NCBI GenBank assembly: GCA_965220775.1
Contig: OZ244845.1
Location: 3,596,001 to 3,660,000, forward strand
Length of the DNA stretch: 64,000 bases
From: G963664835 sp965220775
GTDB taxonomy: Bacteria > Chloroflexota > UBA6077 > FW602-bin22 > JBCLEL01
Direction of reading: 5' to 3'
The notes below the pieces were generated by a model that was given only the letters and a program-made list of their open reading frames with translations, was not told the DNA's origin and did no database searches. Position numbers and translations under genes: made by a program. Positions 52,766 through 62,143 of the stretch are shown piece after piece (position 1 is the stretch's first letter; each line of letters starts with the position of its first letter).

Positions 52766-53527
52766 CTATCTAAAACGACTCGCGATGGCATCCATGGCTG
52801 CCAATGCGACGAACTGTGGAAGCGCCAGTTGCCGGCGCCAGCGCCAAGGCTGCATCAAGAGGCGGAACGCCCAGTCGAAGCCGGCGCGACGCAACCATCT
52901 CGGCGCACGCGGTACGCGACCGGCGATGAAATCGAGCGCGCCGCCAACCCCGATGGCAACTATGGCACCGCTTGCCGCTTGGTTACGCTCCATCCACCAT
53001 TCCTGCTTCCATGCGCCGTACGCCACGAAGAGTACATGGATTGGTCGGGCCTGATCCAGAATCGACTGCGCCTTTTGATCGCCGGAGGTGTCTGCGGTTC
53101 CACCGTAGGTACCGGCAATCTGGATATCAGGCCAGCGTGCACGCAACTTGTCAGCGGCGCCTTGGGCCACACCGGGACCGGCGCCCAGCAGAAACATGCG
53201 CCAGCCCCGGCGCGCGCAAAGGCCGGCCAATTCTATGGCGAGATCAGTCCCGGTAACCTGTTCACGAAAGCGCCGGCCATAGAACCGGGCAGCAAGCAAT
53301 AGGCCCGCCCCATCTGGAATAGCCAAGTCGGAGGCGTTCAACAGATTCTTAAGTTCGGGATTTTTCCACGCAAGTCGAACGATTTCGGCATTGGGAGTTG
53401 CGATGCGGACCGGCCGGTTGTCTGCAATCGCTGACTCGGCCCAATCCAGGGCCTCAGTCATCGTCACATCATGGACATTAATCCCCAAAATCGGCACTGT
53501 CCGGTTTCTCGGATCGATCGTCTGCAA
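52766..53527 (-). CDS. WecG/TagA/CpsF family glycosyltransferase
   Basis: A 253-residue GT26 enzyme. ILGINVHDVTMTEALDWAE, RIATPNAEIVRLAWKNPEL, IPDGAGLLLAARFYG, FLLGAGPGVAQGAADKLRAR and VAYGAWKQEWWMER then GVGGALDFIAGRVPRAPRW cover the whole domain. It adds a sugar such as ManNAc(A) to a lipid-linked GlcNAc, the second step after a WecA-like enzyme. It faces the WecA/MraY-like gene tail to tail, so both could work in the same polymer. TTG start with GAGGGTAAG upstream. Confidence 0.88.
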   Translation of the reverse strand: MQTIDPRNRTVPILGINVHDVTMTEALDWAESAIADNRPVRIATPNAEIVRLAWKNPELKNLLNASDLAIPDGAGLLLAARFYGRRFREQVTGTDLAIELAGLCARRGWRMFLLGAGPGVAQGAADKLRARWPDIQIAGTYGGTADTSGDQKAQSILDQARPIHVLFVAYGAWKQEWWMERNQAASGAIVAIGVGGALDFIAGRVPRAPRWLRRAGFDWAFRLLMQPWRWRRQLALPQFVALAAMDAIASRFR

Positions 53528-53639
53528 GTCAGCTTACCCTCTCACATTGTAATATCTGACTTCGAATAGACTAAGCCTCTGGAAGAGCGGCGGCGGCATC
53601 TCTATCAGGATACAAGATAGTAGGGAAGGGAACCTTGCG

Positions 53640-54008
53640 TTGAACCAGCGTAGATTCGAGCGGCTTGTGGTGAAAGCATTGAGCGAGCTACCTCCAGAGA
53701 TTCACAAGATGATGGAGAACGTGGCCGTGGTAGTGCAACGTTACCCGACGGCACAGCAACTGTCCGCAGCCGGCGTCGGCCCACATTTGAGTCTGCTTGG
53801 GTTATACGAAGGTGTCCCACTCACGGAAAGAACATCGTCTTACGGAATGATCCTGCCCGACAAGATCAGCATCTTCCAGGATCCAATCGAGAGAATATGT
53901 ACGAATGACGTCGGGATCATGCGCGAAGTACGCCGGACGGTATTGCATGAGATTGCACATCATTTCGGTATAAGCGATCAACACCTGAGGGAGATTGGTG
54001 CGTACTAA
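53640..54008 (+). CDS. minimal zinc metallopeptidase family protein
   Basis: A 122-residue protein. LSELPPEIHKMMENVAVVV is the family beginning, PDKISIFQDPIERIC and VRRTVLHEIAHHFGISDQH, the last with HEIAHH (HExxH) around residue 108, define a small zincin called the metallopeptidase family (DUF1025-like). The natural substrate is unknown. TTG start with GGGAAGGGA upstream. It is the last gene before the second MITE. Confidence 0.85.
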   Translation: MNQRRFERLVVKALSELPPEIHKMMENVAVVVQRYPTAQQLSAAGVGPHLSLLGLYEGVPLTERTSSYGMILPDKISIFQDPIERICTNDVGIMREVRRTVLHEIAHHFGISDQHLREIGAY

Positions 54009-54036
54009 CAAATCCGGTGAACGAGCCGGCGGCAAC

Positions 54037-54373
54037 GAAACTGTTCAGATTTGGGTGTATTTCTATCCTCCTTGTGCATGAACTGAACAGGCAGAGTCGC
54101 AATTCGGGACCTCAGTCAGCAGTCAAGGGGTGATTTCCAACCTATTGATGTCAAATCCACATGCTGGTCGACCTCATCCCCCTAGTCCTCTTCTCCTGGC
54201 CAGGAGAAGAGGGATCTTTGTTGTGGGGGAGACCCCGACATCCCCCGGCAAAGGCTTCGCCATTGCAACCCTTTACCAGCTTTCGCCGATCAGACGTTCT
54301 CGCCTATGGTAGACTCTCGTTGGTGCGATATTACGCCCACACGGAGCAGGTACCCCTGAATCTGAACGCTTAC
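54037..54373 (+). mobile_element. MITE copy 2 (IS1595-like ends)
   Basis: A 337-bp copy in opposite orientation to 12346-12712. It begins GAAACTGTTCAGATTTGGG at 54037 and ends TCTGAACGCTTAC at 54373. Flanks are GCGGCAAC (54029-54036) and GCCGCAAC (54374-54381), 7 of 8 bases the same, again an 8-bp target duplication. The body shares GACCTCATCCCC, the GGAGAAG...GATCTTTGTTGTGGGG stretch and GGAGCAGGTACCCC with copy 1. Differences of about 10-15% suggest independent ageing. Confidence 0.8.
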
Positions 54374-54470
54374 GCCGCAACGATGAGACGCTAACGCGGG
54401 GCCCACGTACTGTAGACTAGGGTTCGCGTACGGCGGCGGCACGTTTCCAAAGGGTAGAAGACGGTGTATT

Positions 54471-54746
54471 TTGCAGGCAATACGGACATTTCGAGTAGTA
54501 GCGTTTGAAACGTTGTACCTCCTCTGGAGCGACCGATATCTGCGAAAAGGCGGGGGAGTAGCCTTCCTTCCCGATCAGGGCGACCAAGATTGGCAATCAG
54601 CAATAGATCGAATCGTGAAGAAACATTTCAACCATAAGTTGGGAAGGACTGTGGAGATCGGGGTAGCAACCTTAGACGAGACGATGATCGAATCTGCCTG
54701 CCAGAAGGACGATGGAGTTTTCTGGCTAGGAGGGGACACAATATAA
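54471..54746 (+). CDS. hypothetical protein, 91 residues
   Basis: The frame reads RTFRVVAFETLYLLWSDRYL, GVAFLPDQGDQDWQSAIDRI and HFNHKLGRTVEIGVATLDET, ending in WLGGDTI. The composition is protein-like, but the start (TTG 54471) lacks a good ribosome binding site and no family is recognised. It lies between the MITE and glpX. It could be a small DUF protein or a fragment. Confidence 0.4.
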   Translation: MQAIRTFRVVAFETLYLLWSDRYLRKGGGVAFLPDQGDQDWQSAIDRIVKKHFNHKLGRTVEIGVATLDETMIESACQKDDGVFWLGGDTI

Positions 54747-54805
54747 TTCACGATGGGTGATCAAGCTATGGATTTCAGATATGAACGCCGGGAGTTAACG
54801 TAGAT

Positions 54806-55774
54806 ATGGAAAGGCTGCTAGCTCTAGACCTTGTTGAGGTCACCGAGGCTGCCGCCCTTGCCGCCGCGCGCTGGATGGGACAAGGGGATAACCGAGCTGC
54901 CGATCAAGCCGCGGTTGAGGCAATGCGCGCATCGCTCGCGGATTTAGAGATCGATGGTGTCGTCGTCATTGGAGAAGGGGAGCGAGACGAAGCACCGATG
55001 CTGTATATCGGTGAAAAAGTCGGCCAACCGAATGTGGAGGTGCAGGTCGATATCGCGGTCGATCCACTCGAGGGGACCAACCTGGTCGCCCGAGGCGCGG
55101 CAAATGCGATATCGGTAATGGCCATTTCCGAGCGTGGCGGACTCCTACATGCGCCGGACACCTATATGGAAAAACTGATCGTCGGCCCGCTAGCGGCCGG
55201 CAAGGTGGACATGGACTACCCAGTCCAGGCAAATCTTCAAATCATCGCCGACTCACTCAACCGGCACGTCACCGATCTAACCATTATCATCCTCGACCGG
55301 CCACGGCACGAGCAACTCATCAAGGAAGTCCGCCAAGTCGGCTCGCGGATCAAGCTAATTCCGGACGGTGACCTGACAGCAGCAATTTCGGTTGCTGTAT
55401 CCGGCACAGGCGATCACGCCGTCATGGGTACAGGCGGCGCGCCGGAGGGGGTTATCTCGGCTGCCGCTATACGCTGCCTCGGCGGCGAAATACAGGGCCG
55501 GATCAAGCCTCGAAACGAGGAAGATGCTGACCGAGCGAGAAGCATGGGAATCGATCTAGCCAAAGTGTATCGGACTGAGGAGTTGGCGAGCGGCGAGAAT
55601 ATCTTGGTGGCTTGCACGGGGGTTACAGGCGGCGATCTATTCGAGGGTGTTCGCCTTTTCGGGGGCGGTGCTCGAACCCACTCGCTGGTTATGAGCTATC
55701 AGACCGGGAAAATACGTTTCGTCGACACTGTGCATCTGTTCCAGCGGGGAGCAGTGGGTACCGTAAGGCTCTAG
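54806..55774 (+). CDS. glpX: fructose-1,6-bisphosphatase, class II
   Basis: A 322-residue phosphatase. LALDLVEVTEAAALAAARWM, VVIGEGERDEAPMLYIGEKV, DIAVDPLEGTNLVARG and GTGGAPEGVISAAAIRCLGG are the GlpX blocks, with Mg ligands in GEGERDE and DPLEGT. It removes the C1 phosphate from fructose 1,6-bisphosphate in gluconeogenesis; some relatives also act on sedoheptulose bisphosphate. The ATG has GGGAG upstream. It is the counterpart of the phosphofructokinase at 1.7 kb. Confidence 0.93.
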   Translation: MERLLALDLVEVTEAAALAAARWMGQGDNRAADQAAVEAMRASLADLEIDGVVVIGEGERDEAPMLYIGEKVGQPNVEVQVDIAVDPLEGTNLVARGAANAISVMAISERGGLLHAPDTYMEKLIVGPLAAGKVDMDYPVQANLQIIADSLNRHVTDLTIIILDRPRHEQLIKEVRQVGSRIKLIPDGDLTAAISVAVSGTGDHAVMGTGGAPEGVISAAAIRCLGGEIQGRIKPRNEEDADRARSMGIDLAKVYRTEELASGENILVACTGVTGGDLFEGVRLFGGGARTHSLVMSYQTGKIRFVDTVHLFQRGAVGTVRL

Positions 55775-55798
55775 CGCACTACCGGCCTGTGGTATAAT
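55770..55798 (+). promoter_or_regulatory. extended -10 promoter before purA
   Basis: TATAAT at 55793-55798 with TG three bases upstream (TGTGGTATAAT) is an extended -10 box, 143 bp before the purA start. A weak TAGCGC-like -35 is at 55772. It lies just after the glpX stop. Confidence 0.5.
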
Positions 55799-55940
55799 CG
55801 CCGCCGCGAACCGTTCACAGAGTGTGGGCGAGCCGGCGCCATTGTCGGCATTTTCGAGGCAGCGCAAGATAGATGGGCTGCCGATTTTTTGTGTTTGGAA
55901 ACATTCTTCGGAAAGCGCCCGCGAGGAGGAGCCACCCATC

Positions 55941-57233
55941 ATGGCGGTCACGGTTGTCGTTGGAGGGCAATGGGGAGACGAAGGCAAGGGCAAGATAATC
56001 GACGTTCTGTCGGACCGCGCCCAGGTTGTCGCCCGCTACCAGGGAGGCAGCAATGCCGGCCACACTGTGATAAACCCATTTGGCACATTTGCTCTCCATC
56101 TTGTGCCATCGGGCATCTTCAATCCCAATGCTAAGTGCATCGTAGGCACAGGGATGGCGGTGAATCCCGCTGAGATGATCTGTGAGATTCAAGACCTAAA
56201 TCAGCGCGGGATTTCGACCGACAATCTGTTCATCAGCGATCGGGCCCACGTGGTTGCCAGCTACCATAAACAGCAAGACCGCCTGCTAGAAATGGCACGA
56301 GGCGCGACGGCTGTCGGGACAACTATGCGCGGCATTGGGCCAGCATACTCAGATAAATATGGCTACAACGGGATCCGAATGGGTGACTTGCTGGACGAAA
56401 CCACCTTGCGGGACAAGGTAGCTTATAACTGCAAGATCAAGGACCTGCTCTTCAGGAGCATCGACAGCAGCGACGAGTTGTCGGAGGATCTGGTGTTCGA
56501 AGAGCTACGAGATGGCGGCCGATGCTTAGCGCCATTCATAACCGATACATTCGAGCTGATCCATCGAGAGCTAGAGGCCGGCAGCAAGATTTTGGCAGAA
56601 GGGGCTCAGGGCACACTGCTCGACGTGGATCTAGGCAGCTATCAGTACGTTACTTCCTCTTCAACCACGGCCGGCGGAGCATGCACGGGGCTGGGGATTC
56701 CGCCATCTGAGATCGAACATACTCTGGGGGCATTCAAAGCGTATCAAACCCGCGTGGGAGCCGGACCGTTCCCCTCGGAGCTAGAAGGCAAAGAACACGA
56801 CCAGCTTAGGGGATGGGGCAACGAGTTTGGTACGACGACCGGACGCCCGCGCCGATGTGGGTGGTTCGACGCGGTGCTGGCCCGCTATTGCGTCCGCATC
56901 AATGGTCTGACGTCGCTGGCTATCACCAAGCTGGACGTCCTCGACGAGCTGCCGGCAATCAAAGTCTGCGTAGCTTACGACATAGACGGTCATCGCAGTC
57001 AGACGGTGCCGGCTTCTCCACGCGAGCTCGCTCGGGTCAAGCCAATCTACGAGGAATTGCCGGGATGGAAGTCTTCTACCTGCGAAGTGCGAGAGTACGA
57101 AGGATTGCCGAGCGCTGCCCGGTCCTACGTGGACCGGCTTGCCGAGCTGACCGGGCGCCCGGTTGCGATGATCTCGGTCGGCGGCTCTCGCGAGCGGGTC
57201 ATCACTCTCAAAGACCCGATGAACTGGAGCTAG
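55941..57233 (+). CDS. purA: adenylosuccinate synthetase
   Basis: A 430-residue enzyme joining IMP and aspartate with GTP, the first step to AMP. TVVVGGQWGDEGKGKIIDVL, RYQGGSNAGHTVI, GTTMRGIGPAYSDK, EGAQGTLLDVDLGSYQYVTSS and RVGAGPFPSEL cover the GTP loop and IMP site. ATG 55941 has a GAGGAGGA ribosome binding site; the longer frame from 55824 is not family-like. Its tail overlaps the convergent S41 gene by four bases. Confidence 0.95.
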   Translation: MAVTVVVGGQWGDEGKGKIIDVLSDRAQVVARYQGGSNAGHTVINPFGTFALHLVPSGIFNPNAKCIVGTGMAVNPAEMICEIQDLNQRGISTDNLFISDRAHVVASYHKQQDRLLEMARGATAVGTTMRGIGPAYSDKYGYNGIRMGDLLDETTLRDKVAYNCKIKDLLFRSIDSSDELSEDLVFEELRDGGRCLAPFITDTFELIHRELEAGSKILAEGAQGTLLDVDLGSYQYVTSSSTTAGGACTGLGIPPSEIEHTLGAFKAYQTRVGAGPFPSELEGKEHDQLRGWGNEFGTTTGRPRRCGWFDAVLARYCVRINGLTSLAITKLDVLDELPAIKVCVAYDIDGHRSQTVPASPRELARVKPIYEELPGWKSSTCEVREYEGLPSAARSYVDRLAELTGRPVAMISVGGSRERVITLKDPMNWS

Positions 57234-58609
57234 GAAGCTGTCTTCGCGGCCGGCCTAAGTAGCTCGAGCGCCTTGCTCATTTGGGGATCGGCGCCGGCAA
57301 TAATATCTTCAATCAGCATGTCGACCTCGTAGTCGGGCACGACTCCTACGCGGTTCAGGTCACTATTCCGTACGCCGGTGAAGAGACGACCAACGGTGAC
57401 CTGCAAGGCCGAGCCGTCCGGTAGCTGGAACAGCCGGCCAATTCCCACGCAGCCGGCGGTCCTGGTGCCCACAACAGCTCCTAGCCGCTGCTCCTGTATC
57501 GTGGCGGCCATGATCTCGGCTCCGGAGGTACTCGCCTCGTCGACGAGGACGACAATTGGCGGCGGCTGCACGATTATCGAGCCGTCAGCGTGGAAATCCT
57601 CGCGTTGGCCATCCCTCGCCCAGACGTAAAACAGCAACCCTTGGTCGATCAGCTTGGATAGGATGGCGGTCTCCGACGCGAGGGCGCCGCCTGAGTTGCC
57701 CCGCAGATCGATGATCCAGCCGGCAAGGTTGTGCCGGCTGAACTCCCTTATCGCCGCATCGAACTCCTCGGTAGCGGGTTGAGAAAAGGCATAGAGTCGA
57801 ACGTAGCCAAGCCGGTCATCGATTATCTCGTATTCGGCTCCAGGTGGGCTGATGCTTGCGCGAACTATCCGGATTTCCGTCGGCGCTCGTTCGCCGGCAC
57901 GAAGGACGGTCAGAACTACCTCGGTGCCTTCAACTCCCCGGATCAGATCGACAATCTCGCGCAAGCCCATCTCAGACACATTTTCACCGTCGACGGCGAC
58001 AATGCGGTCGCCGGTTCTGAGCCCGGCCTCGGAAGCAGGCCCATTCTTGAATACGTGCACTATGATGGACAAATCCGATTCAGCCGGCTTCCGCAGCATG
58101 GCCCCGATGCCGCCAAATTTCATCTCACCAGTCAACCATGCGACCTGCTCGGCGAATTGATCAGGGCTAAGGAACGAGGTGTGGCAATCGTCGACCTCAT
58201 CGACAAATCCACGAATCGCGGCATGGTTGATCGCAACGGGGCTGAGCTTCGACCCATACTGTTCTATGGCGAGCTCTACTACAGCCCTGTATTGGGCCAA
58301 GTTCGCTTGGATGTCACTACTAAATACGGGAGTCCGGACTTCAGGCGCGACTACACCTGTCATACTCAGCTCTTGCCTTATGTTTTCGATCCCAGCGGCC
58401 AACATAGCATCCGAGTTCAGATCAAAGACTGACTGTTGGACCAGCAAGGCGAAGGCCGTTTCCGAAACGATGGTTGGCTGCTCGACGGGCTGCTGGGCCG
58501 GCGGAGCAGCCACGGGCTCCTCGACCGTCTGAGGCTGATCGCCGCAGGACACTGTCAAGAGCAGGGCGAGTCCCAGAAGCACGAGCAGGCGGCTAATTCT
58601 GGCGATCAT
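57230..58609 (-). CDS. S41-family peptidase-like lipoprotein with PDZ domain, catalytic Lys not found
   Basis: A 459-residue protein. The signal ends LLLTVSCGD (lipobox). A helical domain with DCHTSFLSPDQ is followed by a PDZ domain (KFGGIGAMLRKPAESD to VEGTEVVLTVLRAG, about residues 165-250) and the S41 core: GYVRLYAFSQPA, WIIDLRGNSGGALASE, VVLVDEASTSGAEIMAATIQ with the Ser in STSGAE. In C-terminal processing peptidases TFGKG bears the Lys; here GTRTAGCVGIGRLFQL has none, so activity is uncertain. It overlaps the stop of the adenosyltransferase gene (ATGA). Confidence 0.8.
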   Translation of the reverse strand: MIARISRLLVLLGLALLLTVSCGDQPQTVEEPVAAPPAQQPVEQPTIVSETAFALLVQQSVFDLNSDAMLAAGIENIRQELSMTGVVAPEVRTPVFSSDIQANLAQYRAVVELAIEQYGSKLSPVAINHAAIRGFVDEVDDCHTSFLSPDQFAEQVAWLTGEMKFGGIGAMLRKPAESDLSIIVHVFKNGPASEAGLRTGDRIVAVDGENVSEMGLREIVDLIRGVEGTEVVLTVLRAGERAPTEIRIVRASISPPGAEYEIIDDRLGYVRLYAFSQPATEEFDAAIREFSRHNLAGWIIDLRGNSGGALASETAILSKLIDQGLLFYVWARDGQREDFHADGSIIVQPPPIVVLVDEASTSGAEIMAATIQEQRLGAVVGTRTAGCVGIGRLFQLPDGSALQVTVGRLFTGVRNSDLNRVGVVPDYEVDMLIEDIIAGADPQMSKALELLRPAAKTAS

Positions 58610-59136
58610 CCGTTTGGGCTCCGGTCATCCACGTAACGGGCCAGAACAAATGCGAGGTCAGAGGCTCGATTCAAGAATGTGGTCAGTTGTGGATTGTTGA
58701 TTTCGCCACTATGGGCCAATCGGACGACGGCGCGTTCCGCCCGGCGGATTATCGACCGGGCCAGATCGATCGCCGCGCCGGCGGGTGAATCGCCGGGCAC
58801 GATGAAGCGGTTCTCCACCTCGACCTGCGCCTTCATCTCTTCAATATTGTCTTCAATCCGTGTGACCATTTCTTCGGTTACACGCGGCTCGAATCGGTGT
58901 GCGGCGCTAGGTGCAACTGCGAGATCGGCCATCACCATGTATAGGTCTGACTGAAGCTCTCGTATTAGATTGGCCGCAGACCCCGGCCCAACTAGGGAGC
59001 GCGCAACGCCAAGGGAGGAAGTTGCCTCATCTACATCGCCGAGAGCTTCGATACGGGGATGGTATTTGGGCGGGCGCTCGTCACCGAGCAGGCCAGTATA
59101 TCCGCCGTCGCCGGCACCGGTAGTAACCTTCGCCAA
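58606..59136 (-). CDS. cob(I)alamin adenosyltransferase (PduO type)
   Basis: A 176-residue enzyme. VTTGAGDGGYTGLLGDER binds ATP, and IEALGDVDEATSSLGVARS, RFIVPGDSPAGAAIDLARSI and RRAERAVVRL are PduO-type blocks. It makes adenosylcobalamin from cob(I)alamin and ATP. I choose TTG 59136, which has CGGAGG five bases upstream, instead of the ATG further back. The stop overlaps the S41 gene. A link to B12-dependent enzymes of the organism is expected but none is in the window. Confidence 0.9.
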   Translation of the reverse strand: MAKVTTGAGDGGYTGLLGDERPPKYHPRIEALGDVDEATSSLGVARSLVGPGSAANLIRELQSDLYMVMADLAVAPSAAHRFEPRVTEEMVTRIEDNIEEMKAQVEVENRFIVPGDSPAGAAIDLARSIIRRAERAVVRLAHSGEINNPQLTTFLNRASDLAFVLARYVDDRSPNG

Positions 59137-59266
59137 TAGAACCTCCGACAATAGAAGTGCGGTCGTAAGCAATTATACTGGTGCCGGGACGGACCGGATG
59201 ACTCTGGAGGTTCAACGCGATGTGGTGCCGGACCGCGCGTGAGCCGCTCTTCTTGACTCTCCGAGC

Positions 59267-60733
59267 GTGGATAGCTCTCTTTGCATGACTATGATGCTCA
59301 TTGATAGCGAAAACTTCCGCCGGCGTTGCGCTTCGGCGTTGACCCATCCGGTGACTCTCGCGGCCCTTGTCGCTCTGCTGCTGAACGACGGACTGTTCAA
59401 ATCGCTGTGGCCGGACTCCTGGGTCACCGGGAAGCTCAGCGACCTGGCGTGGGTGGTGTTTGCCTCGCCGTTGCTGGCGTTCGTAATGTCACTCTTCCTG
59501 AGTCGGCGAGCGTTCACTCGACGGGCAACGGTGCTCGTGTCATACGTTGGGCTGCCGGCGCTGTATACGGCATTCAACACGTTCGAGCTGGTGCACGATC
59601 GGATACTGTGGGGCCTGTCGCTGGTAGCCGGCGGGACTGCCGGATCTCCCTTGGATCCTACCGACTCGCTGGTCATTCCATTTGGATTGGGAATTGCGTG
59701 GTGGGTATGGCGCCGGCGGCCGGTCGGTCCTGACAGGCTGAGGGTTAGGCTGGCGCTTTTGGCGGCCGGGGTGGCTACATTTGCCACGGTGGCGACTAGC
59801 GCCCCTGAACCGTTCACTGGCGTCAGAAGCGTGGGCGTCGCAGGGGATGGGGCTATTATGGCTGCCGCTAACGATGGCAGGGACCGCTTGCAATACAGTA
59901 GTACCGATGGCGGGTTGACCTGGGAACCGTATGCCTGGCCGCCCAACATTTTATGGGCCGACGAGGATGTCGAAACTCCCAGAGGAAAATTCCTGATTCG
60001 CGGCTCAGACATCATGGTGCTGACCGTTGACGGAGATTGGGAGGCCGTCTATTCGGCCGCGTATCTCCAAGAAGAATCCAACATTTGGATCCAAGAGCGG
60101 GCCACGACACAGTTCGAACCAAGGGAGATCGGAACCAAGCCATACAGCATCGCCTACGACTCACGTACGGGAAACCTAGTAGTGGCTATGGGCTTGCAGG
60201 GCGTTGCAGTAGGCAAACCCGATGGTCAGTGGTTGCGGGTCGCGGTCGGTGATTATGCACCGACCGACTTTTCATTCCGGCGAAAAGCTCTTTTGCTCGT
60301 TTCCAACTTCAATGTCTGGCTTATTGCATTCGTTCTCTCGTTATCCATGACTGAAATCGCCCTTGCACTAGCGCTGCGTCATGGTGATATTGCAGCTTGC
60401 GGAGTCATCTCAGGGGTGGGCGCCGGTGGCCTATTACTACGGTTTGGAACCCATGAGGAGCCCATCACCACTCTCCAGTTCATGTTCTACGAAGCATTAG
60501 TTGTGACCGGAGTGCTTCTTCTGGCCTACTTTGCGATTAGGGCATCGTGGCGGCGAATGAGACAATGGCCAGCGGTATCAGTGGGGTTCGCCGGCATGAA
60601 CGGAGTCGTCATTCTCGTGATGCTGATGTGGGTACAGCTCGATTTAAGCCTCACCTTTGCCAGGATCTCGGCATTCGTCCTGGTTGCACTGGTGGCGCTC
60701 GCGTTGGCAGCACATCTGAAGCGAAAACAATAA
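59267..60733 (+). CDS. polytopic membrane protein with a BNR-like extracytoplasmic domain
   Basis: A 488-residue protein. About four hydrophobic segments at the N-terminus (AALVALLLNDGLFKSL, LAWVVFASPLLAFVMS) are followed by an exposed stretch from about residue 178 to 345 with an Asp-box-like YSSTDGGLTWEPY motif and beta-rich sequence, and then five C-terminal segments (LLVSNFNVWLIAFVLS onwards). The membrane-bound propeller-like arrangement is unknown to me as a named family. The exact start may be 59285 or 59294. It is single-copy between the adenosyltransferase and the MOSC gene. Confidence 0.6.
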   Translation: MDSSLCMTMMLIDSENFRRRCASALTHPVTLAALVALLLNDGLFKSLWPDSWVTGKLSDLAWVVFASPLLAFVMSLFLSRRAFTRRATVLVSYVGLPALYTAFNTFELVHDRILWGLSLVAGGTAGSPLDPTDSLVIPFGLGIAWWVWRRRPVGPDRLRVRLALLAAGVATFATVATSAPEPFTGVRSVGVAGDGAIMAAANDGRDRLQYSSTDGGLTWEPYAWPPNILWADEDVETPRGKFLIRGSDIMVLTVDGDWEAVYSAAYLQEESNIWIQERATTQFEPREIGTKPYSIAYDSRTGNLVVAMGLQGVAVGKPDGQWLRVAVGDYAPTDFSFRRKALLLVSNFNVWLIAFVLSLSMTEIALALALRHGDIAACGVISGVGAGGLLLRFGTHEEPITTLQFMFYEALVVTGVLLLAYFAIRASWRRMRQWPAVSVGFAGMNGVVILVMLMWVQLDLSLTFARISAFVLVALVALALAAHLKRKQ

Positions 60734-60829
60734 CCGGTGCAGGGCACGGACTCAACAAAATCGAATTGAAGATTTGGGGCAACTGCTGGAGAACGCGGTG
60801 TTTAGAGGCGCGAGTTTAATGGGCGGGTA

Positions 60830-61411
60830 CTAATCAAGGACCTTTGTTGCCAAGTCTCCGACGCGGATATGTCCCGACTGAACGACTCTCGCGCAAGCGC
60901 CTCGGAGCCGGAGGCGATTGCCGGTTGGGGTGCTGACGAATCTCAGCCCATCTTTGCCGAAACGCTCGGCGAACTTCGCGCAGCCGGTATGGGGTTTCTC
61001 CGATACCTCGATCACCGCAGATCCAATCGATAGCCGCGTTCCCGGCGGCAGGTTGTCAACGCTCATATCCAGGTCGATGATGAGTTGGTCGCCGGCTAGC
61101 TGCCATCGTTCCTTCGACTGCGCCAGCATTGCTAGGACGCGGGAATTCATTATATTGAGCTGAGCGGCAGGATCCGCGCTGCCGTCCGGCGTGCTTCTGC
61201 TCCCGCGCGACTCCCAACTGTCACCAACGAGGCCAACGTCGACGTCGAGCTCGCCGGTCGGTACGACTTCGCGTTCATTGACGGCGGGACGTTGCACGAT
61301 CATCCGAAGAGAGCCGCCATCGGCCGGCGAGCGCCGGATCTCTTCGAGGCCGGCCTCCAGCTGGTCTAAAGTCAGGTGGCTGGCTACTGTTGGCAACTCG
61401 CGAACATTCAT
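60830..61411 (-). CDS. MOSC domain-containing protein
   Basis: A 193-residue protein. LDVDVGLVGDSWESRGSRS starts the MOSC barrel, LNIMNSRVLAMLAQ and AGDQLIIDLDMSVDNLP follow, and EKPHTGCAKFAERFGKDGL contains the conserved Cys used for sulfur carrying in the MOSC fold. RLRGACARVVQSGHIRVGD is the final block. Such proteins bind or transfer sulfur from molybdenum cofactor sulfurase-like reactions; the target is not known. Confidence 0.87.
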   Translation of the reverse strand: MNVRELPTVASHLTLDQLEAGLEEIRRSPADGGSLRMIVQRPAVNEREVVPTGELDVDVGLVGDSWESRGSRSTPDGSADPAAQLNIMNSRVLAMLAQSKERWQLAGDQLIIDLDMSVDNLPPGTRLSIGSAVIEVSEKPHTGCAKFAERFGKDGLRFVSTPTGNRLRLRGACARVVQSGHIRVGDLATKVLD

Positions 61412-62143
61412 AACTACTTCACATCCCTGTGCGGAGTCGTCTTCTGACCCGAACCGCTCATCCTAGTCGAAGAGCCCTTGGGGTGTTTAGCGGATTCCGT
61501 GAAGGGCAACTTCGCAGTGATTGGGTCGCAACCTTATCGTAAGGTGGAAATGATATCAACGGATAGTGGAATCGGCCAGACGCGGCGGGCGGCGGGTCCT
61601 GCCGGCCGGCCTTGGACACGGCTGGGTACAAGCCCAAGCGCTACACTTTTCCGCCTGCGCCAGGCGGCAGCAATTGACGGTTCGGCGAACCTAGGTTGGA
61701 AAGAGTTGCCCTTGAAATTGATTGGAGCGTCTATCCTGGATCGGACTCCGGGGCATGCTTCCATGGTAATCGCACATGCCGGCTGACTACCGGCACACCA
61801 AGGTGTGAACAGCCGGAGTTGTGGTTTGGTACAGCGAATTGGCACGGCGGATTCTGCCACGCCCCACCCCGACCCCAGCGGGGGACAAGCCCCTCGCCTC
61901 GCGAAGTCTTCGACCGCGCTACATTTTCTCATTCCGCCATCGACCATCGGTCTACAACTCGGCACGTTTCGCCCGAGGAGAGCCGGCATCGAGGTTGATT
62001 GGAGGGCACATCCCGGATCGCAGTCCGGGACATGCTTTCGTACCAATCGCTCATGCCGGCTGGCGCCGGCACACCAAGGTATGAAAAGCCGGAGTTGTGG
62101 TTTGGTACAGCGAATTGGCACGGCGGATTCTGCCACGCTGTAC

